A stretch of 64,000 bases of DNA, from NCBI GenBank assembly GCA_037127315.1, contig JBBBDQ010001185.1:626001-690000 (forward strand). Reading direction: 5' to 3'. Both the position numbers and the translations under genes were made by a program. The notes under the pieces are model-generated. The model did no database searches. It saw only the letters and a program-made list of their open reading frames with translations, and had not been told where the DNA came from. Shown piece after piece: positions 11,880-23,892 of the stretch. How positions within the stretch are numbered: the stretch's first letter is position 1; every line of letters begins with the position of its first letter. Origin of the DNA: Ascarosepion bandense (taxonomy: Eukaryota; Mollusca; Cephalopoda; Sepiida; Sepiidae).

Positions 11880-13290
11880 GTCGAAAATGAAAAAGAAAAG
11901 TTAAGCATCCCTGTGTTCTCGAAGTAAGAATTATAACCAGTGTTTGTTGTATTTCTTCTCCACCCTATATATATATATATATATATGTATTCGTCAATGA
12001 AATCATTATTATTCTGAATAAGTTTCTTCTAAAGATGAAATGTGTAACGTAGATGCTTTTTAATTTTATTGTTATTCAATTACCCACTATTAGACTTATA
12101 TATAAGTTTATATCACTTATCCATAAAGAACTATGAAAAACGGTTAAAATTTGGTTACAACATTATCCATTCATTATAATACATACGTAGTTGCAGTAAA
12201 AATAATATATCTTCTAATTTAAACTAACAATATGTTTCAATGTTAATAATGAAGAGCAATTTTAATCATTTTCTTTAAAAATGTGTATTGGATGCAATCA
12301 GTCAGTTTTTCATTTCCGTTTGTCGCCTCAGACTAGCAAAGAAAATTTTGTTTATCTCTCTAAAAAAAGGGGTCATTTGTACAGAAGTTTTCTCTCGTGA
12401 TCTAGTTCTTTAGTTCAATGACTGTCTCTGTGAAATCTTTAATTATTAACATCAAACACAAGTGCGGTCAGTCTGTTTTACTCACTGTTTGAATTTATTT
12501 AGCTCGGCACTTTGCTCTTTCACATATATTCGATTAAAAATTTAATTTAAATTTTTCTTATGAAATTATTCTTCATAACAAACATTGATTTAGAAAAATA
12601 ATAATTTATTCCACGGCTATTTAAAAAAATGTACGTTGAATTTTACTAACATTGTTATCATCAAAAATGTAAAACAAAACTAATCAGTTTGATATATTTT
12701 TTAAATACACTGTAAAAATATTAAAATTTTTGATTTTGTTTAGATAATCGTATAGAGGGGGAGGTAACCAATCTGCACCCCCATAAAATTCGATTATTCA
12801 ATCAAAATATTTTAATGAGGGTGGTTCAGTATGCTATGTAACTTTGACATCAAACACTGACCAGTGAAATAATTTGGAAATCCTTTGGAATCACGTAATG
12901 CCTTAAAGACAGCATGTTACAGTGGAAAGTAACAAAAGATGACAAATTTCTACATAAAATAAAAACTTTACAAATTCTGAATTCTAACTCTAAAACCATC
13001 CCAACTTTAGAATATAAGGCTCATACACTTTTTAGAAGCACCGTGTAATTTTTATAAAATAACAGGTTAGTTAATATATTTTTAATTTCAATGTCCCAAA
13101 ATCTTAAAATGGTAAAAATATATTGTGAAGCAGATTGCTGTGGTAACTATGATTAACAAAATGAGGTTCGTGTATTTTGTCTTCCCCAAGCTCAGAACGA
13201 GAGAAATGGTTAATATTAATACCTCGAGACAATGCCACAGTTGTTTGTGAATGACATTTTCCATCTGATTATGAAACAATGATTATTACA
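11880..13290. other. AT-rich stretch without recognisable genes
   Basis: It holds a short (AT)n near 11967-11987. A 63-codon minus frame at 13088-13279 is hydrophobic and unassigned. Confidence 0.45.
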
Positions 13291-13299
13291 AGAAAATGT

Positions 13300-14170
13300 A
13301 ACCCAGAAATTAACCATCAATATTTGATCATTTGCCACAAGTATCTTACGTAGTCCTCAAACAAAACCAACAAATAAAACTTTTGCTTCTGTGCAAATTG
13401 TTCAAAATGATGAGTGGACACGGTTTCTAGATAAAGACAAAATACTCACTTTTGAAAATTTGTATCAGACTTTTGATCAGCAGGATTTTGTGCCAGCAAT
13501 TATATGCTATAATTCAAACAATCAGCTGTTCATCCAATCTATTGATTTTTTTTCCACTGAAAGTGCTACAATGTTTTTAATTAAAATTTAGAAAATAAGA
13601 TATCTGTATGTTACAGTACTGGTATATATACAACAATTTTTCTATTTCAAAAAGTCAAATATTTCAGCGCTGGTCACTAATAAATGAAGCAATTTGTTTT
13701 CTTAGAAACTTAAAAATTAAATAATAAGAAAAAATTAAGAGAGCATATTAATGATATGTCATCACAAAGGATTAGGATGAAACATGATTCTGATATTCTT
13801 ATCAGGGTATTTGACTATTTTGTTACAACTCAGTTATTATATAACAGACTTCAGGATGATTTTAAGTTAGCCAGTGTGAGAACATTACCAGTTTTGACAT
13901 CAGAAGTTTCCAAATTAGATCAGTTGAATTTTCTTAGTGGTATCTTAGTGAAATCTCAAAAAATCAAAAGAAGTTTATTCTTTTTGTTCATAAAGAGTTT
14001 GCCAACGTTGGTCTAAAATATCATGGAGGAAACTGATCTGGTGTAGCTGAAAATTTTGAGTCTTTGGCAAAGATTGTATTGAATCGCCTTGATTCACCAG
14101 GATATTCAATTTTTTCTTTGCTTTACTAGCCTTAACTTTATACATTGAAAATCCCAAACTACGTCTCATT
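13300..14170 (+). pseudogene. P-element-like (THAP9-related) transposase relic
   Basis: Three plus-strand stretches read as successive parts of a P-element-type transposase. The first (13391-13591) has FENLYQTFDQQDFVPA. The second (13756-14016) has TRLTS-like LPVLTSEVSKLDQLNFLSGI, a region that precedes the RNase H-like catalytic domain in P transposases. After a +1 shift near 13970 comes FVHKEFANVGLKYHGGN followed by VAENFESLAKIVLNRL. In the family the first of these is close to DEVYVKPxLxYHGG, whose Asp is catalytic; here the aligned position is Lys, so activity is lost regardless of the frameshifts. An N-terminal THAP zinc finger and the C-terminal half were not found. Recognition is by motif order from memory of the family. 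Confidence 0.7.
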
Positions 14171-14179
14171 ATTTTTTTT

Positions 14180-15376
14180 AACTAACTACGGAGAAGGGAA
14201 ACTACGGGACACTCTAGACAAAGTAGTGAAGAAAAAGGAAATGAAAAGGCTAACTTTCAAATGTAAGATTTTGTGTTTCAATGTGCCCGTTCAAGTTGAT
14301 TTTTGTAATCCTATGCGTATTGTATTAACGGAAATCTCACTACGTTCACTACTCACTTATATGGTTGTTAATTTTGGATTGCCTACTGAAACTATCACAA
14401 TCTTTATTTCGTCTACCTTTCCTCTTCTTTTGTGGCCTTCCGTTTTCACTCATCCAAAACTCTTCCAGTTGTATCAAACATCCTTCTGGTGATTTGAACA
14501 GTGTTTCTGGAAATTCTTTAGCCACCTGGCTTTCTCTCATTAAATCATCTTCACCTTTAAAGTCACAGCCTCCATCTTTGTTAAACAGAAATTTTGGCCA
14601 TTATTTTAATATAAAGGGCAAGCTAATGTTCAATTACAATGACTTACCAAGACACCTCACCTTCATGTTAATAAGATTGGACAATTTCTAAATTTGCATA
14701 TTATCATGAATTTATATCTTAGATCGTTCATTGATTCAACAGATTTCTATGGCCTTTTTCAGCTTCAAACAGATTAAAGCGGTGTATGTTCTGTTACACA
14801 GCACATAAGAAAATTCAACATGTTATTTTCTAATCGTCAAAGTCCACAGACCTTAACGATACTTTAAACACGCTTAACTTCTTAAAATAATGTCATTGCC
14901 CCAAAACTTAATTTGCACACCCCCGTGTATGCGTATATATATATATATATATATATATACTGCCACTGGAAAACAACCAGGAACACATATACATAAAAAT
15001 ATAATCTTATATTTTTATTTTTCGTCGATGAAGCTTGTGTGAAGTATAAGGGCAGCCGGGGAGAGTCACGCACATGAAGAGGTTGTCGAGAGTAGGAAAC
15101 TAGCGGGAGTTCTCTGCCTCTTCAACCAAAAATCCCAGGCTTTATATAGCCCCAAAACTCTCACGCATTTTTACTTTACGCGTAGTTGCTCTTATCCATG
15201 GCCAGATGTATCTGTCAATCACCCTCGGCGGTCCATTCTTTTCAAGCCAGTTGTCGCTTGTGTTCTTTTTTGTTGTTGCACTCAGTGACATAATCCACAG
15301 GTGGATATATCTGTCAACTACCCTTGTCCTTTGTTGATCGCATCTCCGACCGGATTTACCTGTCTATTTCTTTTAC

Positions 15377-15443
<67 letters not shown>

Positions 15444-15650
15444 GGGTTTAAATTTAAATATTTTGAAATTAAATCGATGCCGTATAATAAAAAAAAATAC
15501 ATCTAATTAAAATACTCATTATTAATGTGAATTAAATTTTGTAATTCACAAATTCACTTCATGATAGGCCTCATCGTGAACGTCAAAATTTTCAGTTTCA
15601 TCACTTTCCCCATACTTTTACCAATTTACATATTAATCGACGGCACAAGT
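14180..15650. other. Unassigned stretch with microsatellites
   Basis: Open frames at 14145-14691 (both strands) show no recognisable domain; they might be the highly decayed rest of the P-like element. (AT)n arrays sit at 14933-14960 and 15380-15440. Between them, 15010-15375 is GC-richer, with no coding motif and a TTTATATAG sequence at about 15130. It looks like an interspersed repeat of unknown class. Confidence 0.4.
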
Positions 15651-15654
15651 AAAT

Positions 15655-15800
15655 AACTTCCATCTACTCTCCTCTTCGCATAATGACTTCTATATGCTTT
15701 CCACTTCAAATAATAACCTCTATCTACTCTTCTTCATATAATATTCATCTGCTCTCATCTATGTAAAAACCTCCATCAGCTAAACCCCATATAATCTTCT
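15655..15800. repeat. Degenerate minisatellite, about 30-bp unit
   Basis: Four to five imperfect copies of a pyrimidine-rich unit like ACCTCTATCTACTCTTCTTC followed by ATAATA recur at about 30-bp spacing. Confidence 0.6.
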
Positions 15801-15993
15801 TTTAGCCTTATCTAATAATTTTCTGCCTATGGAGGAGTAAAAATCCCTATAATATTTTATGTGAAAATTATTCATCATGAATTTTTATTTCCCGAAACTT
15901 ATCAAAGTCCTCCTTAATATTCCTCCATTCATGGTTATTCCCAGATTTCGCGCAAATATTTTGAAATATGGATCCAGTGACTAACTTTTTGGC

Positions 15994-17193
15994 AGTTGCT
16001 TGACCTGACCCCATCTTTGTTATCTAACCGCCTAATGAAGGTCGCTTTGAACGGGCATGCCTCCACATCCTACCGGACGAACGCTGGTGTTTCCCAGGGC
16101 TTTATCCTAGACCCGACGCTCTTTCTAATCTTCATAAATGATCTCCCAGACGTGATCAAATTTCAAGTAGGCATCTACGCAGATGACACCACAATTTACT
16201 CCCACATCAGTAAGAAATCTGGCGAGGCGGACTAAGATAACATCGCTGCTGATCTTGAGAAGGGCCTCCATTCAGAAGTGGCTTGTAAATGTCAATGAAA
16301 CTGCTGTCAACCAACACAGGAAATCTCTCCTGTCCCTCCCCCATAAGCATGGAACAAGCAAGTCTCCCTGAAAGCAATATATTGCACCTTCTCGGCCTTA
16401 CCCTATCTTCCGACATCAAGTGGAATTATTACATTGAATCAATAAATAAATTCACTCCTAAAAGGTTGAATCAGTGTGTTGGGCCAGGAAGATTTTTCCG
16501 CCTGAATCCATCTTGCACATATACAAATCAACCATCCGACCGTGCATGGAATACTGTTGCCATATCTGGTCAGGCGCCTCTGTTGTTCATCTCAGTGTTC
16601 TCGACAGGCTGCAGAGAAGAATATGTAATGTGATTTGTCCCGACCAGGCAGCTCGACTCTTTTACTCACCGGCTGGATGTGACTTCCCTCTGTCTCTTCT
16701 ACAAATATTTTCATGGCTTCTGCTCAGACAAACTTAGGTCACTGGTGCCACCTTCACAAGAATTACTCGTAACACCAGACTGGCAAAAAGGTCCCGCCCT
16801 TTTACAGTTAAATCAACCAAATGCAGGCGACAGTTCTACTCCAGCAGCTTCTTTCCTTGCGCTTCTCGCCTGTGAAACTCCTTTCCGTATACTTGCTTTC
16901 CCGACGCCTACAACCTCCAAGAATTTAAATGCAATGTCAATTCCCATCTCTTATCCACTTGACTCTAGTCCTTTCTACATCACCCTGTGTATCTTGTTCT
17001 TTTCCTTTCTCTCTACCTTTGCAACTACCTTCATTCCCGTGTTCACAACCTTCTCTTGCCCTTTCTCTGACACTCCCTGTAACTGGTCCGTCTTTCTCTT
17101 CCCTCTCCTCCTGCATAAACTTTAACTCTCTTATGTAGCCCCCTGCGCATCAGTGGCGGTACCGCCTTGCTTAGGATGAAACGATTAAAAAAA
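15994..17193 (+). mobile_element. CR1/Jockey-type non-LTR retrotransposon, copy B, 5'-truncated
   Basis: The plus-strand fragment starts inside the RT palm (LMKVALNGHASTSYRTNAGVS), passes the catalytic YADD (about 16171-16182), and continues through LHLLGLTLSSDIKWNYYIE and ILHIYKSTIRPCMEYCCHIW to the C-terminus and 3' UTR. It ends with GTAGCCCCCTGCGCATC...GATTAAAAAAA at 17136-17193. Frame changes occur after ISKK, around 16290, and near 16470, so it is inactive. At 16567-16569 it keeps TGG (Trp) where copies A and C have TAG. The 5' end falls at equivalent RT sequence, not at a start codon, as usual for truncated LINE insertions. Confidence 0.93.
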
Positions 17194-17199
17194 TATATA

Positions 17200-17688
17200 T
17201 GTATGTGTGTGTGAGAGAGAGGGGGGAGAAGAAAGAGGAGGAAACCTAAACTTGAATAAAGCAGAAAAATATTATTCAATCAATTAAATAACATCAGTGA
17301 AAGACGTGGTAAGCAAGAAATAGTGCGAATGTGTGACCCTCGTACGCACGGTTTCACAGATTTATGTGTGAGTTTTGTTTTACGAGTGCAGGTATTTTTG
17401 TCCTGATGGGAATCATAATTAACCAGTTACACATTTGATTAATATATTCTTTTGAGGAACTGAAATGAAAAGTTTGCGGTGGAAAAATAAAATAACAAGG
17501 AAAAAAATCGAAATCAGATTTGAACTTGTTTTTCAAGTTCACAGTTTTCCTAGTTTAATTATTTTATTGTTCTTATTCTGCATTTATTCGTGGTTTTATT
17601 AAGACAAGAATCCAAGGTTTAAATTTCTATCGACAGGAACCGATCAGAAATATCTATAAACTGTCTATTGCTAACGATAACTATATAC

Positions 17689-17746
<58 letters not shown>

Positions 17747-19400
17747 AAAAAATATTTTTATTTATTCCATTTGCACCCTGTAACGCTTTAGGAAGACTCG
17801 GTGAATTTAGTATATTCTGATGAAGATCTAAAACTTATCAATATACATTCGGCTTTAAAACATTAGGACCTGTCCCAATAAAGTACGACATGATTTTGAC
17901 TGACTTCTTCAAACTTTCATCTGCACAGGGGGCTGTCATGCTAAAAACGCTCTTCTTGCCAAGTGACCAAGAGTCACAGGTGACGTACATAATCCACTTC
18001 AGTAAAAATAAATTTCAAGGGCCTCTTCATCACCCGAAACTTCTAGGGAAACTTTGTGATGAGGGCAGGATAGGAGAGAGGTTGCGTCGTAGCTAACCCG
18101 GTTTATTATTATTGATTTTGGCCTGCTTAGGTACTCTAGGATTCATCTTTCCTTTGGCTGAAGCTTTCTCATACTCAGGAAACTTTGATATATGATCCCT
18201 CTGAATATGTCTCTTCAGATTAAAGAATGATTAGTGATTGATATTAATCTTATTCACCTTAGGTAAGCTGGAGATGTACTACAATGAACGAGCAAGCAAC
18301 TTGATGAATAAATCTGTCATCAGTCCCACTTTCCCATTTAGCTGATTCACCTGCAATAAAAAAAAATGCTTTTTATGACAACTGAAATATTAAACTAAGC
18401 AAAATATGAAAATTCGTTAAAGACAGAATTGATTTTTTAAAAAGTCGCAAATCGTTATTTGAAATCAAAGTATTAATTGAAAAATGGTCAATTTCATTTG
18501 ACATTTGATAAACTTACCATAAAATTAAAAATTTTTGCATTTTATACAATATAAATCTGTCTTAATATATACTATATATGTACTAGCACAGAAGATTCTG
18601 ACACAATGTGTTAATCTGTCATAAACAGAAAACAATTTAGAAAAACAGTGTTTAAAAATTACTGAGCACGATCAGATGATGATAGTTTTGACAACATTAT
18701 AGAGATGCAGTAGAATTTAATTTCATGTGAATTTCATTAAATTATTTACTTAAATTTAATACGTAGAGTATTTTGAACCCCTAGTTTAGAAAAAATTAGT
18801 AATCTAGAAAACAAATGTCCCGGAAAATCGATTCTACCTGTATTTGCATAAAAACAGTTCTCCGTGTCTTTTTTTATTTTATCCAGTAAGACATTTGTAC
18901 TATTCAGTCGCTAGTCGCTAGTCGCTAAATATTTTGAAGAAATTGTGTTTTTAACAAAAAATATATTTTTGGAAGATTTTTAAATTATGATGTTTAAATT
19001 TAAACATTTTCAAGAAAATACAGCATATTTAAATTTTAAAAAACAATACTTTTTAATTTTTTACACCTTACTTCCACACCAAAGTATTTAAGGCAAAGAA
19101 ATTTAAAAAAAATAACTTTACATTTTTATACAAAACTCTGGTCCCTTAAAATAAATGACGAAACTAAAATGGATAAAAGTGAGGGAACAGTCCGATATTG
19201 TATTGTGATATAAACAAATAGAAAATCTACAATAAAAAATGAAAACTTTTCGCTTTTGACAAATTGTCTAAGCAAGTGATCTTTTTGCTATGCAGCAAAA
19301 TGTAATGCTTTAATAGTTTTCCGATGGTAAATGAAGACTTGTTTTGACGCCGTATTTAATTAATGTAAAACAAATCAAAAAGTTTAAATACATAAAATAT
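17200..19400. other. AT-rich stretch with a GATA microsatellite; no gene recognised
   Basis: A (GATA)n array spans about 17694-17745. The 17890-18096 open frame (+, 68 codons) is in somewhat GC-richer sequence but has no known motif. A short GTCGCTA triplication occurs at about 18907-18926. Confidence 0.5.
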
Positions 19401-19406
19401 TTTTTG

Positions 19407-19463
19407 GTTTTATGAACATTAAAACACTAAATACAATTAAATATTAATATTATATAAAGTTAG

Positions 19464-19513
<50 letters not shown>

Positions 19514-19570
19514 CTAATTTTATATAATATAAATATTTAATTGTATTTAGTGTTTTAATGTTCATAAAAC
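19407..19570. repeat. Long inverted repeat (about 63-bp arms) around an AT array
   Basis: The left arm, 19407 to about 19470, starting GTTTTATGAACATTAAAACA, is nearly perfectly reverse-complementary to about 19507-19570. The two arms are separated by about 35 bp of pure (AT)n, itself self-complementary, so the whole 164 bp can fold into one hairpin. A long (GT)n array (19575-19640) follows, then LINE copy C. It could be a foldback/MITE-type element or a replication-derived palindrome. Confidence 0.9.

Positions 19571-19574
<4 letters not shown>

Positions 19575-19640
<66 letters not shown>
19575..19640. repeat. (GT)n microsatellite
   Basis: About 32 GT units in an uninterrupted run. Confidence 0.98.
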
Positions 19641-19641
<1 letters not shown>

Positions 19642-19675
19642 AAATGTATTAAATAAATTCCTATTTAAGTATGCA

Positions 19676-21592
19676 AACGGGTGCTGAATAATAGCAAATC
19701 CTCAATCCCAGCTTTAATCAATGAATTTGAGGTTCTCATGTCATCTGCAGACAAAGCTGAGTGCTTTGCTCGCAGATTCTCATCCAACTCCACATTTGAC
19801 TCATCTGGAGTACCTTCACCCGACTTCCCTATTAGAACTGAGGCTAAACTGTACGACGTATATATTACCCCGACAGTAGTATCCCGAGTAATTTCAAAAC
19901 TTGACCCCCATAAGGCGAACGGTGGCGATGGAATCCCGATGATAGTCCTTAAGAAATGTGCTCCTGAACTCTCCCCTGCCCTCTCTAAACTGTATAACTA
20001 CTGCCTTTCTGCCTCCTGTTTTCCTGCATGCTGAAAGTTCTCTTCAGTCGTTCCTGTATTTAAGAAATGTGGTGAACCCTCGGACCCATCCAATTACCGC
20101 CCTATCAGCCTTCTACCAATTTTCGGGAAAGTGTTCGAGGCCATAATCAATGCTGAAATAATTCAACATCTTACTGCCCACAAACTCTACTCTGACAAGC
20201 AGTATGGCTTCTGCTTTGCCATGTCCATGGCCGACATGCTAACAACCGTTACAGAGTACATGCTCCAGGCCCTTGACGAATCAAGCGAGGCTCGTGCTGT
20301 TGCTCTGGACATCTCCAAGGCTTTTGACAGGGTTTGGCACGCTGGCCTTCTATGCAAGCTACGGGGTTACGGTGTTACCGGACGCTTGCTTGATCTAATC
20401 CAATTTTTTTTAAATAACCGCAAAATTAAGGTGGTTTTGAATGGGTATGCCTCTACATCCTACAGCACAAACGCTGATATCTCTCGGGGCTCTATCCTGG
20501 GTCCGATGCTCTTCCTTATTTTCATAAAAGACCTCCCAGATGAGATCAAGAGCCAAGTAGGCATCTACGCAGATGACACCCACAATTTACTCCCGCATCA
20601 GTAAGAAACCCGTCGTGGCGGACAAATATAATCTCGCTGCTGACCTTGAACGGGATCTACACTCTGTGGTGAATTGGGGCAAGAAGTGGCTTGTCAATTT
20701 CAATGAGACAAACTGTTACCTGTCAATCATCACAGGCAACATCTCTTACCTCCCATAAGCATGAACCAAGCGAGTCTCCATGAGAGCAATACACTGCGCC
20801 TGCTCGGCCTTACCCTCTCTTCTGATCTCAAATGGAACCACTACATTGAGTCCATAGCTAAATCCACTGCTAAGAAGGTTGGGTCACTGTGTAGGGCCAG
20901 GATGTTTTTCCCGCCTCTATCCATCCTACATATATACAAATCAACCATTCATCCGTGCATGGAATACTGCTGCCATATATAGTCAGGTGCCCCTGCTGTT
21001 CATCTCAGTGTTCTCGACAGGCTCCAAAGGAGAATCAGCAATGTGATAGGTACCGACTTGGGGGCTCGACTACAGCCACTTCCTCACCGACGAGATGTGG
21101 CCTCCCTTTGTCTGTTCTATAAATACTTTCATGGCTTCTGCTCCAACGAACTTAAGTCACTGGTGCCTCTGCAACAGGTGTTTACTCGTGCAACCAGATT
21201 GGCCACTGGGTCCCACCCATTCACAGTTAGATTAACCAAATGCAGACGACAATTCTACTCCTTCAGCTTCTTTTCTCGCACTTCCCGCCTGTGGAAATCG
21301 CTTCCATATTCTTGCTTTCCTGACGGCTACAACTTCCAGGAATTTAAATGCAATGTCAATACTCATCTATTAACCATTGGATTCTAGTTCTTTCACCACC
21401 CCGTATACCCTTTCCTGTCTCTCCACCTTTGCAACTGTCATCACACCTGTATTCCCATCCTTCTCTTGCTCCTTTCCAACTGGTTCGTCTTCCTCTTCAC
21501 TCTCTTCTACTTAATCTTTTTACACTTATGTAGCCCCCTGCACATCTGTGGCATTACCGCCTTGATCGGGGTGATACGATTAAAACAAAAAG
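19676..21592 (+). mobile_element. CR1/Jockey-type non-LTR retrotransposon, copy C, longest copy
   Basis: This plus-strand copy begins upstream of the RT domain and runs to the 3' tail. Motifs include NGGDGIPMIVLKKCAPELSP (about 19918), PSNYRPISLLPIFGKVFEAI (from about 20085), DISKAFDRVWHAGLLCKLRG (about 20308), the YADD at about 20567-20578, and the thumb and C-terminal regions ending in LLTIGF at 21387. The 3' tail GTAGCCCCCTGC...GATTAAAA ends near 21592. Inactivating changes are a TGA (20032-20034) for the expected Trp after FPAC, a one-base insertion right after YADD (about 20579), loss of frame near 20758, and TAG at 20980-20982 for a conserved Trp. The apurinic-like endonuclease domain is absent. 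Confidence 0.94.
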
Positions 21593-21609
21593 TATTTCCT
21601 GGTGCAAAA

Positions 21610-22035
21610 TAAAAAATTCTTCCAGAAATACCATAATATTTCAGTTTGTGAAGAAGATATCCAAAGCAACAGCCTGAGCTTTACCATTCTAATTAAAGCT
21701 CTTTTTTGCTTTATAGACTCTTTCAGCAATAATCTTTAACGCATCAACAATTGACCTAAAGAAGTGAAAGCCATATTGCTTATCTGAAAGAAGAATATGC
21801 GATGTTAGATCCTTAACCAATTCAGAATTTATTAGAGCTTCTAGTACTTTGCTAAAAAGAAGTAGAAACCTAACTGGCCAATTGTTAGAAAGATCATCAC
21901 ATGGTTCGTTTGAATTCTTAAAGACTAGAGGATTTTCAACAAGCAGGAAAGCAAGAAACAACAAGACATTTAATTTTAAAGTTTAGAGACAAAGGGAAAC
22001 AGTTCAGAAGCACATTTCTTCTGGACTATTTCGGA
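21610..22035 (-). mobile_element. CR1/Jockey-type LINE, diverged copy E (RT fragment)
   Basis: A minus-strand frame encodes NNWPVRFLLLFSKVLEALIN and LLSDKQYGFHFFRSIVDALK, aligning with the NYRPISLLPIFGKVFEAIIN...YSDKQYGFCF region of copy C, only about 18 bp after copy C ends. It is much more diverged from A-C than they are from one another and is closer in DNA to copy D at 35.8-36.5 kb, so it belongs to an older subfamily. Both ends are truncated and the YADD region is missing. Confidence 0.85.
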
Positions 22036-22049
22036 ATGCAAATATATAT

Positions 22050-22340
22050 ATATATAGTTATGTATCAATTTTACATTGCGACATGGAAATTTCTATGTTT
22101 CAAGATAGGTTCTCATCATCAGGCAATGTTGATGTAGTTGTGCAGATGATTTACATTTAAATGACAAAATCTTTTGGTTTGCTGTGAATGTATGTGGATG
22201 TTTTTTCTCTATTTTTGTGGCTAATCAGAATGGAGTTTCACTTTGGGGTTTGACCCTAAAGAAGACATGCTAACCAACTTTTTTCCTCTTTTTTTCCTTC
22301 TTCCTTTTTCCTCAATCCTATTCTTCCCTTGTTTGTTTCC
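22050..22340. repeat. PLE 2 terminal inverted repeat, left arm
   Basis: It is reverse-complementary to 23893-24163 with a few small indels. On the minus strand it contains CTGATGATGAG...GAAAC (22098-22122), a hammerhead-like motif. The arms flank the minus-strand PLE 2 reading frame. Confidence 0.9.
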
Positions 22341-23892
22341 CATCCTTAATGTTTTACCTCCCGTTAATATGATCTTATCATTTTCCCTTCATTCCCTTCA
22401 GTTTTATTACATTTGATGTAATATTCCTTTTGAGTACCAATCCCCTATTCTTTCCTTACTTATCCTTTTTAGTCTATTTGTTAAGAAAAGATTAATTTTA
22501 AAAAACCTAAACTGTAATTTTTTGTTCCATCTATCTATTTGTTGTAAAGTTTTTCTTTTCCATTATACAAAGGGGGGATTTATTTAAAAAAAAAATATGT
22601 ATTCTATTTTTGGCTTCCTTTTTATCTAGTTCGTCAGTGATTATTTTCCTTATGTACTTGTTGGTTATATGCATGTTATTTAATTTAGGTTTTATCCATT
22701 TTCTAATGTGAATAATGTACAATGTCTACATATGACATTAATTTCGTTGCGTTTATTTAATAAATTTTTATTTTTAAGGGCTCTAATAATAAATAGTTTT
22801 TCGTATAAGCATAATGAACATGATTCATTTAAGGACTTACATGTTTCAGCTTCTTTTAGAATTTTCCACTTTATTGTGGGTGTTTTTGTTTTTTTTTGTT
22901 TTTTTTTTTTTTTTCCTTTAGGTACCAATGATATCTCGATGGGGATGTTCTATTTCTGTATTTGCTGTTATTAAATGAAGAGGTGTGCTGGTAAATTCGC
23001 TGCTTCAGAGTGTTTTTAGTACTCCCTATATAGACTTTTATATTATATGGGTTTTCCTTTGTTGATATTTCGCATTGATAGATTATCGATTCCGTCAAAC
23101 ACCTGTTTTCTAGCGGACAGTCTATGGGGTTTTTACAATTACATTTTTTCTTGTCTAAGTTGTTATTTTCTGTTGTCTGGTTGTTTTTAGTGATTTTGTT
23201 GAATTTTTTAAAAATATTATTATTGCGGTTTTTTATAATTTTTCTAGATTGTTCATACAGCAGTAACTTAATTTTATAGTGTTTTTATTAAAGATCTTAC
23301 TTAGTGGATTTTTTTCCGGAAAGTGTTTCCTAATTAACTCGAGGAATTTTCTCCCCAATTTGCCATTTGTCATCTGGTTGTAAGGGGATGTGTACCAGAT
23401 AATTTTCCTATTTCTATTTTTTCTTCGAGGGTTACTTTTCTTGTTTACATATTTAATATTTGGGTTTATGTATCCACTATTTTTTAATGCAGTATTATAA
23501 AAATTGCTATGCTTATTAAACACTTCCTCAATAGCCGAGTTTCTACTAATTCTGTATTCTATTGATGAGGGTATATGTTTGATGATAGAAGGAGGGTGGT
23601 TAGATTTTGGGTGGATGTATAAAGGATTGATATTTGGTTTTTTGTATGGTTGGTGTATATTTTTCTCTAGATCCAAAGTTACATCGAGGAAATCTACTTT
23701 TTGTATCTTAGCTTTGTTTGTTACTTTTAAATTGAGATTTTTAAACTCCTTGTGTATCATTTTTCTAACCCTGTCTATTTTGAAGTTTGTGGTATTTCTT
23801 ATTACTATAAGTCCGTCATCTCTATAAAGTCCTATGTCTTTAGTGTTTACTTCCTTATAGGCTGTGAGATTATATAATATTAATAATCCTAC
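22341..23892 (-). mobile_element. Penelope-like element 2: RT C-terminal half plus GIY-YIG nuclease
   Basis: On the minus strand the element enters with the catalytic RT motif GLYRDDG (23812-23826 codes YRDDG). It continues through VDFLDVTLDLE, the PLE signature PLYIHPKSNHPPSIIKHIP, NRKIIWYTSPYN and NTIKLSYCCMNNLEKL, then a Cys-rich linker (CNCKNPIDCPLENRC). The GIY-YIG nuclease segment CEIS...KVYIGSTKNTLKQRIYQH lies near 23000-23060. The C-terminus SLCLYEKLFIIRAL follows, with a stop near 22692. An expanded A-run on the coding strand (plus-strand T-run about 22888-22915) breaks frame inside the nuclease. The RT N-terminal half is missing upstream of YRDDG. Inverted terminal repeats enclose the element. 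About 100 bp of 3' sequence separates the stop from the left arm's recognisable part. Confidence 0.93.
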
